Assembly: GCF_002088275.1 (NCBI RefSeq)
Contig: NZ_AQQS01000008.1
Coordinates: 1 to 64,000, forward strand
DNA: 64,000 nucleotides
Reading direction: 5' to 3'
Origin: Aurantimonas sp. 22II-16-19i
GTDB taxonomy: Bacteria > Pseudomonadota > Alphaproteobacteria > Rhizobiales > Rhizobiaceae
Below, piece after piece: positions 48,029-56,107 of the stretch. The notes under the pieces were generated by a model. That model had not been told where the DNA came from and made no database searches. It was given only the letters and a program-made list of their open reading frames with translations. Numbering within the stretch: the stretch's first letter is position 1; each line of letters starts with the position of its first letter. Made by a program: the position numbers and the translations under genes.

Positions 48029-48576
48029 GAGCCCGATTCGACCTTCTTCTTCAGGTTCTCGAGGCCCTCGGTGATGAACGCTGTCACCCCGTTCACCGCC
48101 GCCTCGTCGTTGAGTTCGGCCGGGGGATCGTTGTTCGGATAGCCCCGATAGAAGGCCGCGCGCCACGTCACCTCGGACTTCGCCCCGCCATTGGCCGGCT
48201 TCACGGCGATCGTCGAGGAGTAGTTCGTCGCCGGCAGGAGATCGGTGTCCACATGGCCGATGAAGGTCGAGTAGCTCATCTTGGCAGCGTCGTATTTGGA
48301 GAGTTCCTCCTCCATCATGCCGCCCGAGGTGAAACCGAGGGTGCGAACGGAGCCCTTTTCGTTGCCCTTGCTCGCGTCGGCGATGGCGATCCGCGGATGC
48401 CAGGACATGTCTCCGAAATTCTGGATCACCGCCCAGACCTTGTCCGGCGCGGCATCGATGGTGACAGTCTCGCTGGCCTTCTGGCGCGTCGGACCATGCG
48501 CCGCGGCAAGCCCCGGCAGGATCATGAGCGCGACGACCAGTGCCGCCAGCTTGGTGAAGATCCGATATGTGAACAA
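48025..48576 (-). CDS. Exported SRPBCC (START-like) protein
   Basis: 183 residues. Signal peptide (about 1-26, ending GLAAA), then a polyketide-cyclase/SRPBCC domain: ETVTIDAAPDKVWAVIQNF, FTSGGMMEEELSKYDAAK and EVTWRAAFYRGYPNN. SRPBCC proteins form a deep hydrophobic pocket that can bind small molecules. Here it is exported, which is unusual, and leads the operon with the beta-propeller and the small cysteine protein of the quinoprotein locus. A ligand such as PQQ or another cofactor is possible but unproved. Confidence 0.85.
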   Translation of the reverse strand: MFTYRIFTKLAALVVALMILPGLAAAHGPTRQKASETVTIDAAPDKVWAVIQNFGDMSWHPRIAIADASKGNEKGSVRTLGFTSGGMMEEELSKYDAAKMSYSTFIGHVDTDLLPATNYSSTIAVKPANGGAKSEVTWRAAFYRGYPNNDPPAELNDEAAVNGVTAFITEGLENLKKKVESGS

Positions 48577-48926
48577 GGCCCGTCTCCTCTTCCGATTCGG
48601 TGCCCACCCGAACCACGGCCGGTGCGGACCCTAGTCACAACCGGCGCTGAGGGAAAGTCTCATCTTTTCCGCGACAAGGGGAGGTCCGGAGCCGAGTTTT
48701 CCGAATTTACTCTTACGTTCGCGTCAATTATGATTGCTCGCGAAATGCGTCGGCCGCCTGCCGGCCCGGCGCGGAAGCTGCGCGTGACGACGGCCGGCGG
48801 TTCCGGCCGAGGCCTTGAGCCGCCGGACAGAAGGCGCACAGTCTGACGGGTACAGTCGGATGACGAGCGCCGCGGCGGCGGTCTCGCCCTCCGGCGCGAC
48901 GCGACAAACGATCGGGAGGACGATCC
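48577..48926. other. Divergent region upstream of the acyl-CoA dehydrogenase gene
   Basis: 350 bp with the promoters of the SRPBCC operon (left) and the acyl-CoA dehydrogenase pair (right). It contains the LiuR-like site at 48712. The right end supplies the GGGAGGA SD of the dehydrogenase. Confidence 0.45.
48712..48727. promoter_or_regulatory. LiuR-like imperfect palindrome upstream of acyl-CoA dehydrogenase
   Basis: CTTACGTTCGCGTCAA matches the 16-bp core of the perfect palindrome at 5818-5833 in 12 positions. It lies 200 bp before the dehydrogenase ATG. LiuR-type regulators control acyl-CoA and leucine catabolism, so the context is fitting. Confidence 0.45.
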
Positions 48927-50129
48927 ATGGACCTGACATTCACGGCCGAGGAAGCCGCATTCCGCCAGGAAGTGCGCGCCTTCATCACCAGCAACGTGCC
49001 GAGGGACGTCCACGAGACGCTGCTCGCCGGCCGTCACGTCTCCAAGGACGGGCTGGTGCGCTGGACCCGCATTCTCAACGAGAAGGGCTGGTCGGTCCCG
49101 CACTGGCCGGTGGAACATGGCGGCACCGGCTGGGACCCGATCCGGCAGTACATCTTCCAGGACGAAATGCAGCGGGCGCCTGCCCCGCAGATGCTGCCCT
49201 TCGGCCATTCGATGGTCGGCCCGGTGATCTACACCTTCGGCTCCGAGGCGCAGAAAGCTCGCTTCCTGCCGCGCATCGCCAATCTCGACGACTGGTGGTG
49301 CCAGGGCTTCTCCGAGCCCGGCGCCGGCTCGGATCTGGCCGGCCTGTCGACCCGCGCGATCCGCGAGGGCGATCACTATGTGGTCAACGGCCAGAAGACC
49401 TGGACCACCCTCGGCCAGTATGCCGACTGGATCTTCTGCCTGGTGCGCACCGATCCGGCCGCGCCGAAGAAGCAGATGGGCATCTCCTTCCTGCTGATCG
49501 ACATGACGACGCCCGGCATCACGGTGCGCCCGATCCGCACCATCGAGGGCGGCCACGAGGTCAACGAGGTGTTCTTCACCGATGTGAAGGTGCCGGTGGA
49601 GAACCTCGTCGGCGAGGAGAACAAGGGCTGGGACTACGCGAAATTCCTGCTCGGCAACGAACGCACGGGGATCGCCGGCGTCGGCGCCACCAGAGAGCGC
49701 ATCCGCCGCCTGAAGGAGATCGCCAGGGCCGAGCCGTCCGGCGCCGGCGTCGTCTGGGACGATCCGCGCTTCCGCGAGAAGGTCGCCGCCGTCGAGATCG
49801 AACTGAAGGCGCTGGAGATGACCCAGCTGCGCGTCGTCTCGGCCGAGGCGCGGCGCGGCCACGGCAAGCCCGATCCGGCCTCCTCGATCCTGAAGATCAA
49901 GGGCACCGAATTGCAGCAGGCGGCGACCGAACTCCTGATGGAGGCGATCGGCCCCTTCGCCCTGCCCTACGAGGCCGAAGACCGGGAGGGCCGCAACGAG
50001 CCGCCCGTCGGCCCCGACTACGCCGCCCCGATCGCGCCGAACTACTTCAATTATCGCAAGGTCTCGATCTACGGCGGCTCCAACGAGATCCAGAAGAACA
50101 TCATCGCCAAGGCGATCCTCGGGCTTTGA
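48927..50129 (+). CDS. Acyl-CoA dehydrogenase, PimC-like (large subunit)
   Basis: 400 residues, full length. ACAD signatures are QGFSEPGAGSDLAGLSTRA (FAD/substrate loop) and YGGSNEIQKNIIAKAILGL at the C terminus. In most bacterial ACADs the catalytic base is Glu in the C-terminal part; its position cannot be fixed by eye here. The family of paired ACADs includes pimeloyl-CoA dehydrogenase PimC/PimD. SD GGGAGGA precedes the ATG. The second ACAD gene follows 303 bp downstream, separated by a repeat element. Confidence 0.92.
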   Translation: MDLTFTAEEAAFRQEVRAFITSNVPRDVHETLLAGRHVSKDGLVRWTRILNEKGWSVPHWPVEHGGTGWDPIRQYIFQDEMQRAPAPQMLPFGHSMVGPVIYTFGSEAQKARFLPRIANLDDWWCQGFSEPGAGSDLAGLSTRAIREGDHYVVNGQKTWTTLGQYADWIFCLVRTDPAAPKKQMGISFLLIDMTTPGITVRPIRTIEGGHEVNEVFFTDVKVPVENLVGEENKGWDYAKFLLGNERTGIAGVGATRERIRRLKEIARAEPSGAGVVWDDPRFREKVAAVEIELKALEMTQLRVVSAEARRGHGKPDPASSILKIKGTELQQAATELLMEAIGPFALPYEAEDREGRNEPPVGPDYAAPIAPNYFNYRKVSIYGGSNEIQKNIIAKAILGL

Positions 50130-50165
50130 AGGGTCGTCACTCGCTCAGTTGGTATTGGCGCGCGG

Positions 50166-50340
50166 ATACCCCCCTCTGGCTTGCCAGCCGTCTCCCCCCA
50201 GGGGGAGATCGATCTCGCGCAGAGGGCAGCGCCAATCTCGACCGTCGCAACCGGCATCAGCGTTGACGATGGGGCGGCAGCAACAAAGCGAATGATCTCC
50301 CCCTTGTGGGGGGAGCGTCCGGCAGGACAGAGGCGGGCGC
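50166..50340. repeat. Intergenic inverted-repeat element (rhizobial mosaic type)
   Basis: The two ends are imperfect inverted copies of each other over about 45 bp: CTCTGGCTTGCCAGCCGT with CTCCCCCCAGGGGGAG on the left, and the reverse order with CTCCCCCTTGTGGGGGGAG on the right. Each end is itself a C/G hairpin. No transposase-like reading frame is inside. Elements with such C5-7/G5-7 hairpins occur between genes across Rhizobiales; I cannot name the exact family. Confidence 0.65.
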
Positions 50341-50432
50341 CTGGCGCCACCATTTCAACAATACGGGCATCTGCACCGCCGACGGCTGAAGGCTCGCGGG
50401 TCGATCGCTCAAAAGGTTTTGGGAGGAACCCC

Positions 50433-51581
50433 ATGGATTTCGAACTTTCCGAGGAACAGAGCCTTATCAAGGACTCGGTCACGCGCCTCCTGCGCGCCGA
50501 ATACGGCTTCGAGGCCCGCGAAAAGCACCGGGCCGGGCCGCTCGGCTTCTCCGAGACGATCTGGCAGTCCTTTGCCGAGCTCGGCCTTCTCGCCATCCCC
50601 TTCAGCGAGGAGGATGGCGGCCTCGGTGCCGGGCCGGTCGAGACGATGATCGTGATGGAGGCCTTCGGCCGCGCCCTCGTCGTCGAGCCCTATCTCGCCT
50701 CGGTCGTCATGGCCGGCGCGGCGCTGCGCCATGCCGCATCGCCCGAGCAGCGCGCCGCCATCGTGCCGGGCGTCGCCGACGGCAGCAGCCGGCTCGCCTA
50801 CGCCTTCGCCGAACGCGGCACCCGCTACGACGTCTCACGCATCGCCATGGAAGCGAAGCGCGAGGGCGAAGGCTTCCGTCTTGCGGGCGAGAAGACGCTG
50901 GTGCTGGCCGGCGATGCGGCGACCGGCTTCGTCGTCGCCGCCCGCACCGCCGGCGCGCCGGGCGATGCCTCCGGCCTCGGCCTGTTCCACGTCCCGGCCG
51001 ATGCCGAGGGGCTGACCCGCCGCGGCTATCCGACGCAGGACGGCATGCGCGCCGCGGATCTGACCTTTGCCGGCGTCTTCGTGCCCGCCGAGGCCGTTCT
51101 CGGGGACCCGGAAGGCGCCGCGCCGACGCTGACGCGGATCGAGGCAGAGGCGATCGCGGCGCTCTGTGCCGAGGCGGTCGGCTCGATGGAGCGGATGGTC
51201 GGCCTGACGACGGCCTACATCAAGGAGCGCAAGCAGTTCGGTGTGCCGATCGCCGCCTTCCAGGCGCTGCAGCACCGGGCGGCGGAAATGTACATGGCGC
51301 TCGAACAGGCCCGCTCGATGATGTATCTCGCCGCGATGAACGTGGCGAGCGACGACGCGGCGGCGCGGCGCGCCGCGATGTCGGCCGCGAAGGTCCAGAT
51401 CGGCCGCTCCGGCCGCTTCGTCGGCCAGAACGCGGTGCAGCTCCACGGCGGCGTCGGCGTCACCATGGAGTACGAGATCGCCCACCACTTCAAGCGCCAG
51501 ACGATGATCGACCTCTTCCTCGGCGACGCCGATCACCATCTCCAGGTGGTCGCGGCGGAGGGGGGTCTCGACGAGGTGTAG
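50433..51581 (+). CDS. Acyl-CoA dehydrogenase, PimD-like (small subunit)
   Basis: 382 residues. MDFELSEEQSLIKDSVTRLL at the N terminus and QNAVQLHGGVGVTMEYEIAHHF at the C terminus are typical of the second, smaller member of paired ACADs. The mid-section is less conserved than in the first member (for example LAYAFAERGTRYDVSRIA), as in non-classical ACAD subunits. A GGGAGGA SD sets ATG 50433. It probably forms a heteromer with the upstream product. Confidence 0.9.
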   Translation: MDFELSEEQSLIKDSVTRLLRAEYGFEAREKHRAGPLGFSETIWQSFAELGLLAIPFSEEDGGLGAGPVETMIVMEAFGRALVVEPYLASVVMAGAALRHAASPEQRAAIVPGVADGSSRLAYAFAERGTRYDVSRIAMEAKREGEGFRLAGEKTLVLAGDAATGFVVAARTAGAPGDASGLGLFHVPADAEGLTRRGYPTQDGMRAADLTFAGVFVPAEAVLGDPEGAAPTLTRIEAEAIAALCAEAVGSMERMVGLTTAYIKERKQFGVPIAAFQALQHRAAEMYMALEQARSMMYLAAMNVASDDAAARRAAMSAAKVQIGRSGRFVGQNAVQLHGGVGVTMEYEIAHHFKRQTMIDLFLGDADHHLQVVAAEGGLDEV

Positions 51582-51728
51582 GGCGGGACCAGGCCCTCAC
51601 CCACATCGCCGCGACCGCTCCCCTGACACCCTTCGTTACACATCGAAATCCCGCGCACATGGAAGCGGCCGGGGCGAATTGTTATCTTCGCACCAGTCGA
51701 AACGATGAATTCTGGCGTGTGGACATCG

Positions 51729-52910
51729 ATGAAGATCTTGGCGAAGACCGGACGATTGGCCGCTCTGTTTGCAACAGCTGCGCTGATCATCGTCGCATGC
51801 CAGTTCGGTCTCGCCGGGTCGAACCGGGATAGCGGCGTCTCGCCGCGCGCCGCCGCGAGCGACACCGCCCAGACCGTCGATGCCCCGGATGCCGCCGCAG
51901 AGCCCGCCAGCCTCACCGTCACGACGGATACGGTGCGCAAGGCGCGGATCGCCGCCTCGATCGTCGCCAACGGTGTCGTCGCGGCCCATCGCGAGGTGAT
52001 CATCGGGGCGGAATCGAGCGGCCTCAGGCTGATCGAGGTCGCGGTGACGCAGGGCGACACCGTCGAGGCCGGCCAGGTCCTCGCGCGGCTCGACGATTCC
52101 CTCCTGAAGGCCCAGCTCGCCGAACAGGACGCGGCCATCGACAGCGCCCGGGCGACGCTCGCCAACGCGGTTGCGACCAGCGAGCGCAGCCAGCGGCTGG
52201 TGAAGTCCGGCACCGTGTCGAAGGAAACCGCCGAGGCCAACGCCACCACCGTCGCCACGGCGCGGGCCGCCCTCGCCCAGGCCGAAGCCGCGAGGAAGAC
52301 GCTCGAGGTCCAGCTGGCGCGCACGATCATCCGCGCGCCCTTCGCCGGCGTCGTCTCGGCGCGGCCGGCGGTTCCCGGCATCATCGTCCAGGCCTCCAGC
52401 GAGCTCGTTCGCATCCAGGAGAACGGTGCGCTGGAGGCCCGGGTCGACGTTCCCGAACACGCCGTGTCCGCGCTCGCGCCGGGTGCCGTCGCCACGGTCA
52501 CGGCACCCGATGGCCGCACGATCGACGCCGCGCTCGCCTCGCTCGACGAGGTCGTCGACACCGACACCCATCTCGCTTTGGCGGTGATCCCGCTTCCCCA
52601 GAACTCCGGCCTCAAGGCCGGCATGTTCGTCACCGCCCGGATCGAGACCGGCGGAACCGACAGCCTGACCGTCGCCGACAAGGCACTGACCTGGCAGGAG
52701 GGCCAGACCGCCGTCTTCCGGATCGCCGCCGACGACACCGTCGCCGCCGTTCCGGTCGCGGTCGGGGTGCGCAGCGAGGGCCGCGTCGCCGTGTCCGGCG
52801 AGCTGGCCATCGGCGACCGGGTGGTCACCAGCGGCGCCGGCTTCCTGCAGGACGGCAACAGGGTCCGCCTCGTCACCGAGCAGGCGTCGAGCGAGGGGGA
52901 GCCGCAGTGA
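51729..52910 (+). CDS. RND efflux periplasmic adaptor (MFP)
   Basis: 393 residues. The N-terminal hydrophobic segment (AALFATAALIIVACQFG) could be a lipoprotein or signal anchor. Next come the biotinyl-lipoyl-like half (VTQGDTVEAGQVLARLDDS), a coiled-coil hairpin (QDAAIDSARATLANAVATSERSQRL and its return strand), then the beta-barrel domain (LARTIIRAPFAGVVSARPAV) and the C-terminal MP domain (GDRVVTSGAGFLQDGNRV). It overlaps the RND pump start by four bases. ATG 51705 is an alternative start. No outer-membrane factor gene follows, so TolC must be elsewhere. Confidence 0.92.
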   Translation: MKILAKTGRLAALFATAALIIVACQFGLAGSNRDSGVSPRAAASDTAQTVDAPDAAAEPASLTVTTDTVRKARIAASIVANGVVAAHREVIIGAESSGLRLIEVAVTQGDTVEAGQVLARLDDSLLKAQLAEQDAAIDSARATLANAVATSERSQRLVKSGTVSKETAEANATTVATARAALAQAEAARKTLEVQLARTIIRAPFAGVVSARPAVPGIIVQASSELVRIQENGALEARVDVPEHAVSALAPGAVATVTAPDGRTIDAALASLDEVVDTDTHLALAVIPLPQNSGLKAGMFVTARIETGGTDSLTVADKALTWQEGQTAVFRIAADDTVAAVPVAVGVRSEGRVAVSGELAIGDRVVTSGAGFLQDGNRVRLVTEQASSEGEPQ

Positions 52911-55900
52911 AGAACATCTCCGCCTGGGCGATCCGTCATCCGCTGCCGACGATCATCCTGTTCCTGACGCTGGCGATCGCCGGCATCTGGGGCTTCACGC
53001 AGCTGCGCGTGAACAACATGCCGGACATCGACTTTCCGATGGTCCGGGTGACGATCACCCAGGCCGGCGCCTCGCCGACGGAGATCGAGACGCAGGTGAC
53101 CGATCTCATCGAGAACGCCGTCGGGACCATCTCCGGCGTCGAGAGCGTGACCTCGCAGGTCAGCGAGGGCGCCTCCGTGACGGCCATCGAGTTCGAGCTC
53201 GACACCAACCTGATCGAGGCGACCGACGACGTCCAGAACGCCATCGACGGCATCGCCGGCCAGCTGCCCGACGCGGTCGACACCCCGATCGTCTCGCGGG
53301 TCGAGGTGGGCGACTTCGCGATCCTGACCTATGTGGTCGAGGCGCCGCAGATGCAGCCGGATGCGCTCTCCTGGTATGTCGACGAGGACGTCTCCAAGGC
53401 CCTGCTCGCCGTCGACGGCGTCTCCAAGATCACCCGCTCGGGCGGCGTCGACCGGGCCATCCTCGTCAAGCTCGACCCCGCGCGGATCGACGCCTATGGC
53501 ACGACGGTGGGGGCGGTCACCAACGCGCTCGCAGCCCAGAACCTCAACCAGGCCGGCGGGCGCACCGTCATCGGCGGCACCGAGCAGACCGTCCGCACGC
53601 TGGGCAGCGCCGGATCGATCGCCGAACTCGAGAACACCCCGATCCCGGTCGGCCTCGGCAAGTCCGTGCGGCTCGCCGATCTCGGGCAGGTCGTCGACGG
53701 CTGGGAAGAGCCGAGGAGCCGGGCAAGGCTGAACGGCAGCGAGGTCGTCGCCTTCTCCGTCTACAGCGCCAAGGGATCGAGCCAGATCGCCGTCACCGAG
53801 GCCGCGCGGGCCGAGGTCAAGGCGATCGACGCCAACAACCCGGACGTCGGCTTCACCGAGGTCACCTCCTCGTCGGACTTCGTCGAGGAGAGCTACGATG
53901 CCGCGATCGAGGCGCTCTGGCTGGGCGCGCTGCTCGCCGTCGTCGTCGTCTTCCTGTTCCTGCGCGACATCCGTGCCACCATCGTCGCGGCGACCGCCCT
54001 GCCCCTGTCCCTGATCCCGACCTTCGCGGTGATGGCCTGGCTCGACATGTCGCTGAACAACATCACGCTGCTCGCTCTGTCGCTGGTCGTCGGCATCCTC
54101 GTCGACGATGCCATCGTCGAGATCGAGAACATCGTCCGGCACATGCGCCAGAGCGGCAAGAGCGCCTACGAGGCGGCGATCGAGGCGGCCGACGAAATCG
54201 GCCTCGCCGTCGTCGCCACCACCGCGACGATCATCGCCGTCTTCGTGCCCGTCGCCTTCATGCCCGGCATTCCCGGCAAGCTGTTCGTCAGCTTCGCCGT
54301 GGCCGTCTGCGTCTCCGTCACCTTCTCGCTCGTCGTCGCGCGGCTCCTGACGCCGCTGATGGGCGCCTATCTGGTCAAGGCCGGTGGCGGCGACGCCAAG
54401 GAAGACACGCCCGCATGGGTGTCGGCCTATCTCGCGATCCTGCGCCAGGCGCTGCGGTTCCGCTGGCTGACGACGGTTCTCGGCATCGCCTTCTTCGCCG
54501 GCTCGGTCTATGTGGCCATCGGCCTGCCGACCGAGTTCATGCCGTCCTCCGACCGCGGCCGGGCGCTCGCCTCGATCGAGCTCGTTCCCGGCTCGACGCT
54601 GGAGGAGACCGACGCGGTGGTGAAGGCCGTCAGCGCGATCCTCTCCAAGCAACCCGAAGTCGCCAGCGTCTTCGCCTCGATCGGGACGGCGTCGGAAGGC
54701 GGCGGCGGGCCCCAGCGCAACACCACGGCCAGCGTCAACTCGGCGACGGTGACCGCCAATCTCGTCCCCCGCGGCGACCGCGAGGCGACCCAGCAGGAGT
54801 TCGAGAAGCGGCTCGCCGGCGCCTTCGACGGGATTGCCGGCGCGAGGGTGCAGTTCGGCGCCGACAACCAGTCGGGCTCGAAGGTCAAGATCACGCTGGC
54901 CGGCGCCGACAGCGAAAAGCTCACCGAGACCGCCAACGACCTCGCCGCCCAGATGCGCGATGTGCCCGGGCTGCTCAATCCGATCTCGGATGCCGCCGCC
55001 GCCAAGCCGGAGCTGGTCGTTACGCCGGACAAGCAGCGCATGGCGCGCTTCGGCATCACCGCCAGCGACGTCGCGAGGCTCCTGTCCGTCGCGACCATCG
55101 GCGCCAACGACGCGGCCCTGGCGAAGTACAGCCTCGGCGACCGGCAGGTCTACATCGTCCCCACCCTCACCGACGACGCGCGCGGCGATCTCGAACGGAT
55201 CAAGGCGCTGAAGATCGCCGGAACGTCGCAGACGGTTCCGCTCGGCTCGATCGCCAGCTTCAGCTTCGGCGCCGGCCCGACGACGATCACCCATTATGAC
55301 GGCGAGCGGACGGCGAGCGTCGAGGCGGAGTTGTCCGGCCTCACCCTCGGCGAGGCGCGCGAGGCGATCGCCACCCTGCCGGTGATGAAGGACATGCCGG
55401 CGGGGATTTCCGAGAAGGCGCAGGGTGACGCCAAGCGGATGAACGAGATGTTCTCCGGCTTCACCGTGGCAATGGCGACGGGCGTTCTGTTGATGTTCGC
55501 GACGCTGGCGCTGTTGTTCAACTCGTTCCTGCAGCCGATCACCATCCTCACCGCCCTGCCTTTGTCCATCGGCGGCGCCTTCGGCTTCCTGTGGCTGACG
55601 GGCTCGGCGGTGGCGATCTCGGTGCTGATCGGTGTCCTCCTCCTGATGGGCATCGCGGCGAAGAACTCGATCCTCCTCGTCGAATACGCCATCGTTGCCC
55701 GGCGCGGCGGCCAGGACCGCTACGGCGCCCTGATGGACGCGGCGCGAAAGCGCGCCCGGCCGATCGTCATGACCTCGATCGCCATGGCGGCAGGCATGGC
55801 GCCGCTGGCGCTCGGCCTCGGCGCCGATGCGGAAACCCGGGCGCCGATGGCGATCGCGGTGATCGGCGGGCTGGTCTCCTCGACGCTGTTGTCCCTCGTC

Positions 55901-56029
55901 TACGTGCCGGTGGTCTACACGCTCGTCGACGACCTGGAGCGAGTGCTGGGACGCTGGCTGGGCAGGCTCTTGCCGAAGGACGCGCAACGAACGACACGCG
56001 GTGAGGCGCAGGCGACGCCCGCGGAGTGA
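52907..56029 (+). CDS. RND efflux transporter (HAE1-type inner-membrane pump)
   Basis: 1040 residues, full length. Twelve transmembrane helices with two large periplasmic loops; the first begins at RVNNMPDIDFPMVRVTIT. The central proton-relay helix has VGILVDDAIVEIENIVRHM near residue 403. DDAIVEIEN shows the two Asp residues of RND pumps; the matching Lys in TM10 is expected in GIAAKNSILLVEYAI (residues near 915). Its GTG start overlaps the adaptor stop. Substrates are unknown; solvents, drugs and lipids are usual. Confidence 0.94.
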   Translation: MKNISAWAIRHPLPTIILFLTLAIAGIWGFTQLRVNNMPDIDFPMVRVTITQAGASPTEIETQVTDLIENAVGTISGVESVTSQVSEGASVTAIEFELDTNLIEATDDVQNAIDGIAGQLPDAVDTPIVSRVEVGDFAILTYVVEAPQMQPDALSWYVDEDVSKALLAVDGVSKITRSGGVDRAILVKLDPARIDAYGTTVGAVTNALAAQNLNQAGGRTVIGGTEQTVRTLGSAGSIAELENTPIPVGLGKSVRLADLGQVVDGWEEPRSRARLNGSEVVAFSVYSAKGSSQIAVTEAARAEVKAIDANNPDVGFTEVTSSSDFVEESYDAAIEALWLGALLAVVVVFLFLRDIRATIVAATALPLSLIPTFAVMAWLDMSLNNITLLALSLVVGILVDDAIVEIENIVRHMRQSGKSAYEAAIEAADEIGLAVVATTATIIAVFVPVAFMPGIPGKLFVSFAVAVCVSVTFSLVVARLLTPLMGAYLVKAGGGDAKEDTPAWVSAYLAILRQALRFRWLTTVLGIAFFAGSVYVAIGLPTEFMPSSDRGRALASIELVPGSTLEETDAVVKAVSAILSKQPEVASVFASIGTASEGGGGPQRNTTASVNSATVTANLVPRGDREATQQEFEKRLAGAFDGIAGARVQFGADNQSGSKVKITLAGADSEKLTETANDLAAQMRDVPGLLNPISDAAAAKPELVVTPDKQRMARFGITASDVARLLSVATIGANDAALAKYSLGDRQVYIVPTLTDDARGDLERIKALKIAGTSQTVPLGSIASFSFGAGPTTITHYDGERTASVEAELSGLTLGEAREAIATLPVMKDMPAGISEKAQGDAKRMNEMFSGFTVAMATGVLLMFATLALLFNSFLQPITILTALPLSIGGAFGFLWLTGSAVAISVLIGVLLLMGIAAKNSILLVEYAIVARRGGQDRYGALMDAARKRARPIVMTSIAMAAGMAPLALGLGADAETRAPMAIAVIGGLVSSTLLSLVYVPVVYTLVDDLERVLGRWLGRLLPKDAQRTTRGEAQATPAE

Positions 56030-56107
56030 AGTTCGTCGTCGCGAGACCGCTTCCGCCCGCGCCCCCCGGCCCTAGCTTCCTCCCGACAACCCGTGAAGGA
56101 GCCGCCC

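Noticed and set aside
51533-55987. 1484-codon open frame antisense to the RND genes
   Set aside because: Low-complexity Arg/Asp/Gly-rich translation, no SD, and fully covered by two certain genes on the plus strand.
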